From Bacillota bacterium (GTDB lineage: Bacteria; Bacillota; Clostridia; Peptostreptococcales; Anaerovoracaceae): a stretch of DNA of 6,893 nucleotides. The stretch spans positions 1 through 6,893 of the forward strand of contig JAEEIC010000047.1 in the NCBI GenBank assembly GCA_016281165.1. Direction: 5' to 3'. Both the position numbers and the translations under genes were made by a program. Of this stretch, positions 1 to 5,401 are shown in pieces (the stretch's first letter is position 1; each line of letters opens with the position of its first letter). A model generated the notes under the pieces. It did no database searches, was not told where the DNA came from, and saw only the letters and a list, made by a program, of their open reading frames with translations.

Positions 1-60
1 ACAATGTATTTCAAGCTCTGGACCCTCCGCCGGAAATAACAAGATACAGGAGTAGGCAAG

Positions 61-525
61 ATGCTCAACATCGATTCCATTGACGTAAAAATACTTGAGG
101 TCCTGCAGGAGAACGCCAGAGTCTCCATCTCTGAGCTCTCCAAGAGAGTAAACCTCTCCCTTTCGGCCGTGAGCGAAAGGCTCAAGAAGCTCGAAGCCAG
201 CGGCATCATCCTCCAGTACACCACCATACTCAATCCGGAGATACTCAACAAGCAGCTGGCCGCCATCATGATGATCAGCCTCGAGAACCCCTCCCAGCCC
301 GAGGAGTTCCTCAAGTTCGTGCAGGAGAATCCCGACATACTCGAGTGCGACTACATCGCCGGCGAGTACGATTACGCCATCAAGGTCGTGACCTCCAACA
401 CCGTGGAGCTGGGCAACATCATGAACCGCATCAAGGGCGTCTCTTCCATCAAGAGGACCCAGACCAACGTGGTGCTCCGCACTCAGAAGCAGCTGCACAG
501 CATCAGCCCCACCGCGACCAAGTAG
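61..525 (+). CDS. Lrp/AsnC-family transcriptional regulator
   Basis: This is a cytoplasmic DNA-binding regulator of the feast/famine family, which typically senses amino acids and controls their metabolism or transport. The 154 residues match the usual family length (about 140-165). Residues 3-62 form the N-terminal winged helix-turn-helix: it opens with the family hallmark IDSIDVKILEVLQENAR, and the recognition helix is near LSAVSERLKKLEASGI (34-49). Residues 67-140 form the RAM effector/oligomerisation domain, including the conserved GEYDYAIKV turn (101-109). The ATG is preceded by AGGAG at 48-52 with 8-nt spacing, so the start is secure. It ends 42 nt before a strong terminator, so transcription probably stops there. 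No promoter of the type seen at the other genes lies in the 60 bp upstream; it may be cotranscribed with a gene left of the window. The effector and targets cannot be told from sequence. Family certain, function general. Confidence 0.95.
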   Translation: MLNIDSIDVKILEVLQENARVSISELSKRVNLSLSAVSERLKKLEASGIILQYTTILNPEILNKQLAAIMMISLENPSQPEEFLKFVQENPDILECDYIAGEYDYAIKVVTSNTVELGNIMNRIKGVSSIKRTQTNVVLRTQKQLHSISPTATK

Positions 526-567
526 GACGCGAAGAGCGGGTGCGAAAAGAGCGAATAAAACGAAACG

Positions 568-600
568 AAGCAGCAGGCCTTAAAAGCCTGCTGCTTTTCT
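568..600 (+). terminator. Rho-independent terminator of the Lrp-family gene
   Basis: An 11-bp perfect stem (AAGCAGCAGGC at 568-578 with GCCTGCTGCTT at 586-596) closes a 7-nt loop, CTTAAAA. The stem runs directly into TTTTCT (595-600). This is a textbook intrinsic terminator and the strongest in the window. It lies between two genes on the same strand, so it separates them into two transcription units. Its loop and U-tract overlap the next promoter. Confidence 0.9.
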
Positions 601-608
601 GCTAAAAT
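580..608 (+). promoter_or_regulatory. Promoter of the small membrane protein gene, embedded in the terminator
   Basis: An extended -10, TGC-TAAAAT (600-608), has TTAAAA (580-585; 4 of 6 matches to TTGACA) exactly 17 bp upstream. The -35 candidate is the terminator loop, and the TG of the extended -10 uses the last T of the terminator tail. The predicted +1 near 615 is the first base of the ribosome binding site GGAGGT, giving a leader of about 14 nt. Inferred from consensus and spacing only. Confidence 0.6.
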
Positions 609-628
609 ATACGCGGAGGTCAAGACCC

Positions 629-925
629 ATGAAAAAACGCGCCGTCTTCCGCTGGCTGCTGCTCGCGCCCCTGGGGCTGCTGCTGGCGTTCCTGCTGATA
701 TACTCGGGCTTCGCTCTTGAGACCCGCCAGGCCGCCCAAAAGCTGGCCGAGGATCCCGGGGCCTACGGCCATCCCAGCGGCTATACCGCCTTCCTCACCG
801 TGCCCGCCGGCCTTCTTGTCTTTATCGTCCTCTCCGTGACCGGGATCGTGAAGGCCGTGAAGGGGGCCCGCCACAACAAGAGGCTGAGAAGAGCCGAAGA
901 AGAGAGCGGGCAGCGCCTTTATTAG
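629..925 (+). CDS. Small two-helix membrane protein, function unknown
   Basis: This 98-residue protein belongs to no family I recognise. Its N-terminus is basic (MKKRAVFR), followed by a hydrophobic helix at about residues 9-29 (LLLAPLGLLLAFLLIYSGFAL). A polar stretch at 30-52 contains TRQAAQKLAEDPGAYGHPSG, a second hydrophobic helix spans about 53-75, and the C-terminal tail is highly charged (KGARHNKRLRRAEEESGQRLY). By the positive-inside rule both ends are probably cytoplasmic with a short external loop. GGAGGT at 615-620 lies 8 nt before the ATG. Good ribosome binding site, good promoter and regular codon use support a real gene. Its stop codon interlocks with that of the convergent GH13 gene (922-925). 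It has no cysteines and no enzyme motif. It could be a structural membrane subunit or regulator; nothing decides. Confidence 0.75.
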   Translation: MKKRAVFRWLLLAPLGLLLAFLLIYSGFALETRQAAQKLAEDPGAYGHPSGYTAFLTVPAGLLVFIVLSVTGIVKAVKGARHNKRLRRAEEESGQRLY

Positions 926-2679
926 AACTCGTATACCCGCGCCTCGTAGGGCCGGGCCGTGAAGCCTGAGGCCTCCGTGGTCCCGGCGTCCGGCGCCTTA
1001 GCGGTGCCGCCCAAAGCCTTCCGGCCGTCCGGTGCGCCGGGCCCGTCCGCGGCTGCGGGACCGTCTGTATCTTTGAGCTCCGCCGGCTCTTCGTAATTGC
1101 AGAAGAGGAGCCTCCCCTTCCTTCCCCGCAGATCCTTTGGGAAGGAGAAGCGGCAGGGCTTCGCGGAAAAGCTGCAGACGACGAGCAGTATCCTTTCGCC
1201 CAGGCGCCTCTCGTAGACGTAGAGCCTGCGGCTCCCCGGCATCAGCTCCCTGTAATCCCCATCGCGAACTATCTCGCTCCCGGTACGGAAATGTATCAGC
1301 GCCCGGTAGAAGTTCAGCACCGAAGCGGGGTCCTCCGCCTCGTCCGCGGCGTTTATGCTCTTATAGTTCTCATTCACGTAAAACCAGGGCTCGCCCTCAC
1401 TGAAGCCGGCGTTCTTTTCGCCGCTCCACTGAAAAGGCGACCTCGAATTGTCGCGCGTCGCCCGCTGCACTATCTTCAGCACCGCCTTTTTGGGCAGGAA
1501 GCGCGCCGCGCCCTCGTATATCTTCTTCGCGATGCAGTCCTCGTACATGGAGATATCGGGCAGGGCGAAATTCGTCATGCCCAGCTCCTGGCCCTGGAAG
1601 ATGAAGGGCGTCCCCTGCTGCAGCAGAAAACAGGCGGCCAGCATCTTGGCGCTCTCGTCATGGTACTTTTCGCTGCCGTAGCGCGAGACCACGCGCGGAT
1701 GATCGTGGTTCTCAAGATAAAGAGCGTTCCAGGCCCTGCCGTTCAGGGCCTTCTGCCAGCGCGTGAAGGCCCGCTTGAGCTTTCTGAGGCTGAAGGGCAG
1801 GGGCAGGTATTCCTTGTAGAGGCAGTCGGCCTCCATGTGCTGAAAGCCGAAGACCATGTCGAGGTCCGGATGGGGCCCCGAGACGAAGGAGAGCGCTTTT
1901 TTGGGGCTTATCATCGGCGCTTCGCCCACGGTGAAGCAGTCGTAACGGTCGAGGACGCCGGTCCTGAATTCCTGCAGATACTCGTGGATGCGGGGCCCGC
2001 AGTCGTAGAACCTCATGCCCTTGACCGCCTGAAAGAAGAAGTCGTCGGGCAGGTCCTGGTGTTTTGAGATGTAGGTTATGACGTCTTCCCTGAAGCCGTC
2101 GACCCCCATGTCGAGCCAGAAGCGCATGATCTTCTTGACCTCTTCCCTCACCCGCGGGTTGTCCATGTTGAGATCGACCTGCTTGCTGTGATGCAGGTGC
2201 AGATAGTGCTCGCCGCTGCCGGGATCGAAGCTCCAGGCGCCCCTGGAGAAGAAGCTGCTCCAGTTGTTGGGAGCCTTGCCCTCCTTCTTTCCCTTGCGCC
2301 AGAAGTAGAAATCGCGGTAGGGGCTGTCTTTTTCGCGGCTCTGCCTGAACCACTCGTGCTCGTCCGAGGTGTGGCATATCACCAGGTCGAGGATCACCTT
2401 CATATCGAGCTCGTGGGCCTTTTCGAGCACCTTCTTGAAGATCTCAAGATCGCCGTACTCGGGCGAGATGTCGTAATAGTCGGAGACGTCGTAGCCGAAG
2501 TCGGCGTTGGGAGAGGGATAAAAGGGCGAGAACCAGATGCCGCCGATGCCCAGATCCTTCAGATATCCAAGCTTTTCGCAGACCCCGTAAAGGTCGCCGA
2601 TGCCGTCGCCGTTGCCGTCCTTGAAGCTCCGCGGCCAGATCTGGTAGAAGACCCGGTCCTTGTACCACTCCGTCTTCAT
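922..2679 (-). CDS. GH13 alpha-glucosidase (oligo-1,6-glucosidase-like)
   Basis: This retaining alpha-glucoside hydrolase is probably cytoplasmic (no signal peptide) and acts on the non-reducing end of short oligosaccharides such as isomaltose. In order: WYKDRVFYQIWPRSFKDGNGDGIGDL (5-30, family N-terminus with the DGNGDG metal loop), region I DLVICH (98-103), region II GVDGFREDV with nucleophile D199, acid/base E253 in FTVGEAP, transition-state stabiliser D326 in LENHDHPRVVSRYG, and TRDNSRSPFQW (408-418). The catalytic triad is intact. Val200 after the nucleophile is the residue associated with alpha-1,6 preference in this subfamily; alpha-1,4 enzymes usually have Thr. Oddities are Cys102 for the usual Asn in region I, Glu198 before the nucleophile, and a Pro/Ala/Gly/Asp-rich insert at about 536-575. 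The insert explains 585 residues against the usual 550-560. It starts 12 nt after the hydrolase stop with GAGG 6 nt ahead of its ATG, so it is second in that operon. Trehalose-6-phosphate hydrolase or an alpha-1,4-glucosidase are alternatives. Confidence 0.93.
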   Translation of the reverse strand: MKTEWYKDRVFYQIWPRSFKDGNGDGIGDLYGVCEKLGYLKDLGIGGIWFSPFYPSPNADFGYDVSDYYDISPEYGDLEIFKKVLEKAHELDMKVILDLVICHTSDEHEWFRQSREKDSPYRDFYFWRKGKKEGKAPNNWSSFFSRGAWSFDPGSGEHYLHLHHSKQVDLNMDNPRVREEVKKIMRFWLDMGVDGFREDVITYISKHQDLPDDFFFQAVKGMRFYDCGPRIHEYLQEFRTGVLDRYDCFTVGEAPMISPKKALSFVSGPHPDLDMVFGFQHMEADCLYKEYLPLPFSLRKLKRAFTRWQKALNGRAWNALYLENHDHPRVVSRYGSEKYHDESAKMLAACFLLQQGTPFIFQGQELGMTNFALPDISMYEDCIAKKIYEGAARFLPKKAVLKIVQRATRDNSRSPFQWSGEKNAGFSEGEPWFYVNENYKSINAADEAEDPASVLNFYRALIHFRTGSEIVRDGDYRELMPGSRRLYVYERRLGERILLVVCSFSAKPCRFSFPKDLRGRKGRLLFCNYEEPAELKDTDGPAAADGPGAPDGRKALGGTAKAPDAGTTEASGFTARPYEARVYEF

Positions 2680-2691
2680 CGCGCGCCTCTT

Positions 2692-3519
2692 TTATATCGT
2701 GTTCAGGAACTTCTCCAGCACCGCGTTCCAGAGCTCGGGATACTCGTAGAACATCAGATGGCCGCCCAGAACGAAGCTGCTGCAGCCGGGGATATGCTTC
2801 TCGGTGAAGGGACGGGCGATGTTTGCCCAGTGCTCGGCGATGAACATCAGGCAGGGTATCTCGGAGGCCAGCTGCGCCGCGGTCCCCAGGTAGTTCGAGA
2901 AGATGGCATCGCAGAAGAGGGCCTTGCATATCCAGTGGGGGGTGCGGGCGGAAAGATCGAGTATATATTCGCGCTCTTCGGGCTCCATCCGGCGCTGGAT
3001 CATGACGTTCTCGGCGTAGTCACTGAAGAAGGCCCTGACCCCCTCGGGCGAGATGAGCAGATCGGTCGCGGCCTCGGAGAGCTCCTCCATGGTGCCTTCT
3101 GTCCACCACTGGGGATCGGGGGAGAGAGGCAGGGGCGACATGTCGATGGTGACGGCGGCGCGCAGGCGGCTGCTGCCGAACTGCTTCGCGTAGCTCCAGA
3201 CGTCGAGGTTGCCGGTGCTCCAGCCCACGAGGACGACGTCCTCAAGGCCCAGGCCCTCGATCAGGGCGGCCAGGTCTTTTCCGTGGGTCATGTAATCGTT
3301 GCCGTCGACGGTCTTGGAGGAATAGCCCTGCCCTCTGGGGTCGATGGCGATGGCCCTGTATCTTCTTGAGAAATAGGCGATCTGAGCTTTGAATATCTCG
3401 CCGGGGAAGGTGAGGCCGGGGATGAAGACTATGGGCTTGCCCTCGCCCTTTTCCAAGTAATGGAGCTCGACTCCCGGGGCCACGGGAAAGAATCTGCTCT
3501 CGAGACGGTCCTTAGACAT
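2692..3519 (-). CDS. Alpha/beta-fold hydrolase
   Basis: This 275-residue single-domain alpha/beta hydrolase is probably a cytoplasmic esterase, lactonase or peptidase-like enzyme of unknown substrate. Visible elements are the oxyanion-side strand and loop KPIVFIPGLTFPG (28-40), the DPRGQGYS turn (60-67), the nucleophile elbow G99-W-S101-T-G103 in VVLVGWSTG, and the C-terminal catalytic His254 in LGGHLMFYEYP. The acid residue is odd: where related enzymes have a G-x-x-D turn after strand 7, this protein has FIAEHWANIARP (226-237), with Trp231 in the Asp position. Glu229, or Asp126 after strand 6 (VTIDMSP), could take over. AAAGGAG lies 7 nt before the ATG. It is the first gene of an operon with the GH13 enzyme and has its own extended -10 promoter. 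The fold is certain and the substrate unknown; sugar-ester deacylation would suit the neighbour but is only inferred. Confidence 0.9.
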   Translation of the reverse strand: MSKDRLESRFFPVAPGVELHYLEKGEGKPIVFIPGLTFPGEIFKAQIAYFSRRYRAIAIDPRGQGYSSKTVDGNDYMTHGKDLAALIEGLGLEDVVLVGWSTGNLDVWSYAKQFGSSRLRAAVTIDMSPLPLSPDPQWWTEGTMEELSEAATDLLISPEGVRAFFSDYAENVMIQRRMEPEEREYILDLSARTPHWICKALFCDAIFSNYLGTAAQLASEIPCLMFIAEHWANIARPFTEKHIPGCSSFVLGGHLMFYEYPELWNAVLEKFLNTI

Positions 3520-3541
3520 GTCAGTTCTCCTTTCTTTTTTG

Positions 3542-3550
3542 TATATATCA
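3542..3550 (-). promoter_or_regulatory. Extended -10 promoter of the hydrolase-GH13 operon
   Basis: Reading on the minus strand, TGA-TATATA (3550 to 3542) is an extended -10. The predicted +1 is near 3535, two bases before the ribosome binding site AAAGGAG and 16 nt before the ATG at 3519. No convincing -35 lies at 16-18 bp spacing. Same architecture as the other promoters here; consensus-based inference only. Confidence 0.5.
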
Positions 3551-3584
3551 ATGGTAGCACAAGGCGGGAGCTCCGGCTCATTTT

Positions 3585-3596
3585 TTTCGCGCGAAA
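3585..3596. promoter_or_regulatory. 12-bp perfect palindrome in the divergent promoter region
   Basis: TTTCGCGCGAAA reads the same on both strands and sits in the 118-124 bp between the divergent hydrolase and DUF3810 starts. It is 48-59 bp upstream of the DUF3810 start point and 50-61 bp upstream of the hydrolase start point, so it is almost equidistant from the two. That is a natural place for a dimeric regulator controlling both genes. A run of seven T overlaps its left edge. No regulator can be named. Confidence 0.4.
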
Positions 3597-3628
3597 TGGG
3601 CCTTCGTCAGCTTTTCTTCACAGAGCCG

Positions 3629-3637
3629 TGCTAATAT
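3629..3637 (+). promoter_or_regulatory. Extended -10 promoter of the DUF3810 gene, leaderless start
   Basis: TGC-TAATAT (3629-3637) is a strong extended -10 with 5 of 6 matches in the hexamer. No good -35 is seen at 16-18 bp. Placing +1 seven bases past the hexamer gives 3644, exactly the A of an in-frame ATG. No Shine-Dalgarno sequence precedes it, as expected for a leaderless transcript. Confidence 0.6.
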
Positions 3638-3643
3638 ATGCTC

Positions 3644-4738
3644 ATGAAAGAAAGACCTTCAGTAAAAAAAGGAAGCGCGAAGAGACTTCTTGTATGGGCG
3701 GGCGTCTTCGCCCTGCTCTCCGCCTTCGTATATATCGACGCCATGAGGAACGGCCCCTTCTTCCGCCTCTTCTACCCTTACGGCAGCTACAGGCTGCTGA
3801 AAGCGATAGGAAGCTTCAGCGGCCTCTTCCCCTTCTCCCTGTTTGAGATCCTCTGCGTCATCCTCGCTGTCTGCGCGCTGATCAATCTCGTCCTCGCCCT
3901 GAGGAAAAAGGGCGGGCTTTTGAAGTTCCTGGCGGCGGCCCTCGCCATCGCCTTGGGCATAACCTTTTGCTTCACCTTCCTCTGGGGAGTGAACCATTTC
4001 GGCGAGGACCTCTATTCGCGCCTTGATCTTCCGGCGGCGGACTACACGGCCCGGGATCTTTACGAGGCCGGGGCCTACTGCGCGATGATGGCTAACGAGC
4101 TCATAGAGCAGCTGCCCGAAAGCGATAAGGGGACGGCCGTCCTGCCAGATCTTAAGACCCTGGCGGCCTCGGCCGCGGAGGGCTTCGCTCCTCTCGCCGC
4201 GGCGCACGAAAAGATCTTCATGCCCGGCGTAAAGCCCAAGCCCCTGCTCTTTTCCGACGCCTTCTCGTACATGGGCTTCACCGGCTTTTATTTCTGCTAC
4301 ACCGGGGAGGCCTGCGCGAGCCTCAACACCTATCCCTCGGCCCTGCCCGTCACCCTTGCCCACGAGCTGGGCCACAGCATCTGCGTCGCCTCCGAGGACG
4401 AGGCCAATTTCATCGGTTTCCTCGCCTGCCTTGAGAACGGACGCCCCGAGTTCGCCTATTCGGCCTGGTACATGGGCTACATCTGGTGCGAGAACAGCCT
4501 ATACAAGATCGACCGGGCCGCGGCCGCGAAGCTCTCCGCCCTGTGCTCGCCGCGCTTCGCCGCCGACCTCTACGGGACCAACGAGCACTATGAGCAGTAC
4601 GACGGCAAGGTGCAGGAGACCGCCCAGAGCGTGAACGACGCGTACCTGAAGGCTTATCAGGAGGAGCTGGGCGTGGAATCCTACGACGCCGCGGTCTCAT
4701 ACCTAGTCAGCTGGTACCTGGCGGGACGGCCGCTGTAA
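3644..4738 (+). CDS. DUF3810 family membrane zinc metallopeptidase
   Basis: This is an integral-membrane protein with an HExxH metallopeptidase domain; its biological substrate is not known to me. Using the ATG at 3644 it has 364 residues. Three hydrophobic helices lie at about 14-31, 65-85 and 93-114, followed by WGVNHFGEDLYSRL and a long soluble domain. That domain contains HELGH (240-244: His240, Glu241, His244) and SEDEANF (250-256), whose Glu253 is the likely third zinc ligand, as is usual for DUF3810. CYTGEACASLNTYPSALPVTLAHELGH and SAWYMGYIWCENSL are further family-like blocks. An in-frame ATG at 3638 would add two residues but overlaps the -10 box, and neither start has a ribosome binding site, so I chose 3644. 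It is transcribed alone; a large hairpin begins 15 nt after the stop. Family assignment strong, role unknown. Confidence 0.88.
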   Translation: MKERPSVKKGSAKRLLVWAGVFALLSAFVYIDAMRNGPFFRLFYPYGSYRLLKAIGSFSGLFPFSLFEILCVILAVCALINLVLALRKKGGLLKFLAAALAIALGITFCFTFLWGVNHFGEDLYSRLDLPAADYTARDLYEAGAYCAMMANELIEQLPESDKGTAVLPDLKTLAASAAEGFAPLAAAHEKIFMPGVKPKPLLFSDAFSYMGFTGFYFCYTGEACASLNTYPSALPVTLAHELGHSICVASEDEANFIGFLACLENGRPEFAYSAWYMGYIWCENSLYKIDRAAAAKLSALCSPRFAADLYGTNEHYEQYDGKVQETAQSVNDAYLKAYQEELGVESYDAAVSYLVSWYLAGRPL

Positions 4739-4752
4739 AGGAAGAACAGCCG

Positions 4753-4801
4753 CATGCGTGCCCGCTGCTTCGGGGGCGCGCTTTCGCAGCGGCAGCGCAT
4801 G
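4753..4801 (+). terminator. Large hairpin after the DUF3810 gene, possible terminator
   Basis: CATGCGTGCCCGCTGC (4753-4768) pairs with GCAGCGGCAGCGCATG (4786-4801): 6 bp, one C:G, two mismatches, one G:T, then 6 bp, around a 17-nt loop. TTTT follows at 4806-4809, four bases past the stem. It could terminate the DUF3810 transcript, but the T-tract is offset. The right arm is also the left end of a repeated sequence, so its role may be in that element instead. Confidence 0.45.
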
Positions 4802-4868
4802 ACCGTTTTATCTGCACGTGATCTTGCGTCGCTTTCCGACCGGCGATGAAGACCCGCGCGATGGGGCG
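4791..4868. repeat. Diverged intergenic repeat, copy A
   Basis: Copy A shares with copy B (5225-5358, same orientation) a 19-base identical block starting at GGCAGCGCATGACCG (4791-4809), TGATCTTGCG (4819-4828), GCTTTC (4831-4836) and the 17-base block TGAAGACCCGCGCGATG (4847-4863), in the same order. Between the last two blocks copy A is 55 bases shorter. A T6 run (4877-4882) follows weak pairing after the last block. No reading frame is conserved between the copies. It may be a non-coding RNA gene, an intergenic repeat family or a small non-autonomous element; orientation is not established. Confidence 0.6.
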
Positions 4869-4911
4869 TCTGTGGCTTTTTTCGACATTAGAACGCTTTG
4901 GGCCTTACCGG

Positions 4912-4976
4912 CGGGACTGTGATCCCGGTCGCGGGAGCCATTTGGCCGGAAAAAGTCATGCCGTAAATCTCCCGCG
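4912..4976. other. Two adjacent inverted repeats, possible structured RNA
   Basis: CGGGA-ctgtga-TCCCG (4912-4927) is followed two bases later by a longer hairpin. There, CGCGGGAG (4930-4937) pairs perfectly with CTCCCGCG (4969-4976), and inside the loop ATTTGGC (4940-4946) pairs with GCC (4960-4962) and AAAT (4965-4968) across a two-base bulge. Nested pairing in a gene-free stretch suggests a folded RNA; equivalent DNA-binding roles are possible. No known RNA family recognised. Confidence 0.4.
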
Positions 4977-5215
4977 CAGTCGATTGTGTCGTATTTTGAG
5001 CTTTCTCGCAAAAAAAACACAAATAGTCCGATCGAATCCCGTCAAATAGGGGACAAACACGCTAAAATGACTCAGAACTGCGCCGGATCGCGAAAAAAAG
5101 GCGCAAAATCGCACTAAAAACCGGAATAAAACACAAAGATGCGCAGGTTAACCGGCAAATATGCCTATTTTTCTTGTCACTTTTCTCTTTTTGCCTTGAA
5201 AAAAACACAATGGAC
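4977..5215. other. AT-rich island with repeated AAAACACAA motif
   Basis: This stretch between the two repeat copies is clearly richer in A and T than anything else in the window and contains no credible gene. The motif AAAACACAA occurs three times on the plus strand (5014-5022, 5128-5136, 5202-5210), twice after runs of seven or eight A. A related ACAAACAC is at 5053-5060. Other A-runs lie at 5093-5099 and 5116-5120, and GGTTAACC (5146-5153) is an 8-bp palindrome. Spacing of the motifs (114 and 74 bp) is not regular. Confidence 0.45.
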
Positions 5216-5224
5216 TGCGCGGCG

Positions 5225-5358
5225 GGCAGCGCATGACCGTTTTCATCCGTATATGATCTTGCGCGGCTTTCGGTACCCGGCGAGTTACGGGGGACCGCCT
5301 GGACAAGCGAAGTTGAGACCGCCTGCTTACAAGCGCTGAAGACCCGCGCGATGAGGCG
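5225..5358. repeat. Diverged intergenic repeat, copy B
   Basis: This is the counterpart of copy A, offset by 434 bp at its left end. Shared blocks are 5225-5243 (19 bases identical), TGATCTTGCG (5254-5263), GCTTTC (5266-5271) and TGAAGACCCGCGCGATG (5337-5353). An additional 55 bases between the last two blocks contain a 24-base imperfect tandem duplication. The right end folds into a perfect 7-bp hairpin, CCCGCGC-gatgag-GCGCGGG (5343-5362), which has degenerated in copy A. So B looks like the intact copy and A the decayed one, or the two have diverged in function. Confidence 0.6.
5293..5340. repeat. 24-base imperfect tandem repeat inside copy B
   Basis: GACCGCCTG occurs at 5293-5301 and 5317-5325, followed in each unit by ACAAGCG (offset by two bases), giving a 24-base period. 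A third, weaker start, GACCCGCGC, falls at 5341, again 24 bases on. Copy A lacks this block. Confidence 0.5.
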
Positions 5359-5395
5359 CGGGCGCCCTCCCCGGTGCCACCCGCTGGCTGCGCGG
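5343..5395. other. Row of three GC-rich hairpins
   Basis: Three stems follow without gaps: CCCGCGC/GCGCGGG (5343-5362), GGCGCC/GGTGCC (5361-5378, one G:T, competing for two bases with the first) and CCGC/GCGG (5381-5395). The density of pairing in a gene-free stretch supports a folded RNA or a strong DNA secondary structure. No known RNA family is recognised on either strand. Confidence 0.4.
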
Positions 5396-5401
5396 ATAAA
5401 G

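Noticed and set aside
1291..3369. Long plus-strand frames opposite the GH13 and hydrolase genes (up to 393 codons)
   Set aside because: They are antisense shadows of GC-rich coding sequence; the minus-strand frames carry full catalytic motifs.
5026..5042. tRNA T-arm-like sequence ATCGAATCCC
   Set aside because: The flanking bases do not form the 5-bp T stem and no acceptor or anticodon stem is present, so it is not a tRNA or a clear integration-site remnant.
5010..5215. Replication origin or iteron array from the A-rich motifs
   Set aside because: Spacing is irregular, there are no DnaA-box consensus sites and no replication gene nearby.
5360..5388. T-box-like motif on the minus strand (AGCGGGTGGCACCGG)
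   Set aside because: It resembles the T-box core, but no gene lies downstream on that strand, no poly-T terminator follows, and I found no specifier stem. The same bases form plus-strand hairpins.
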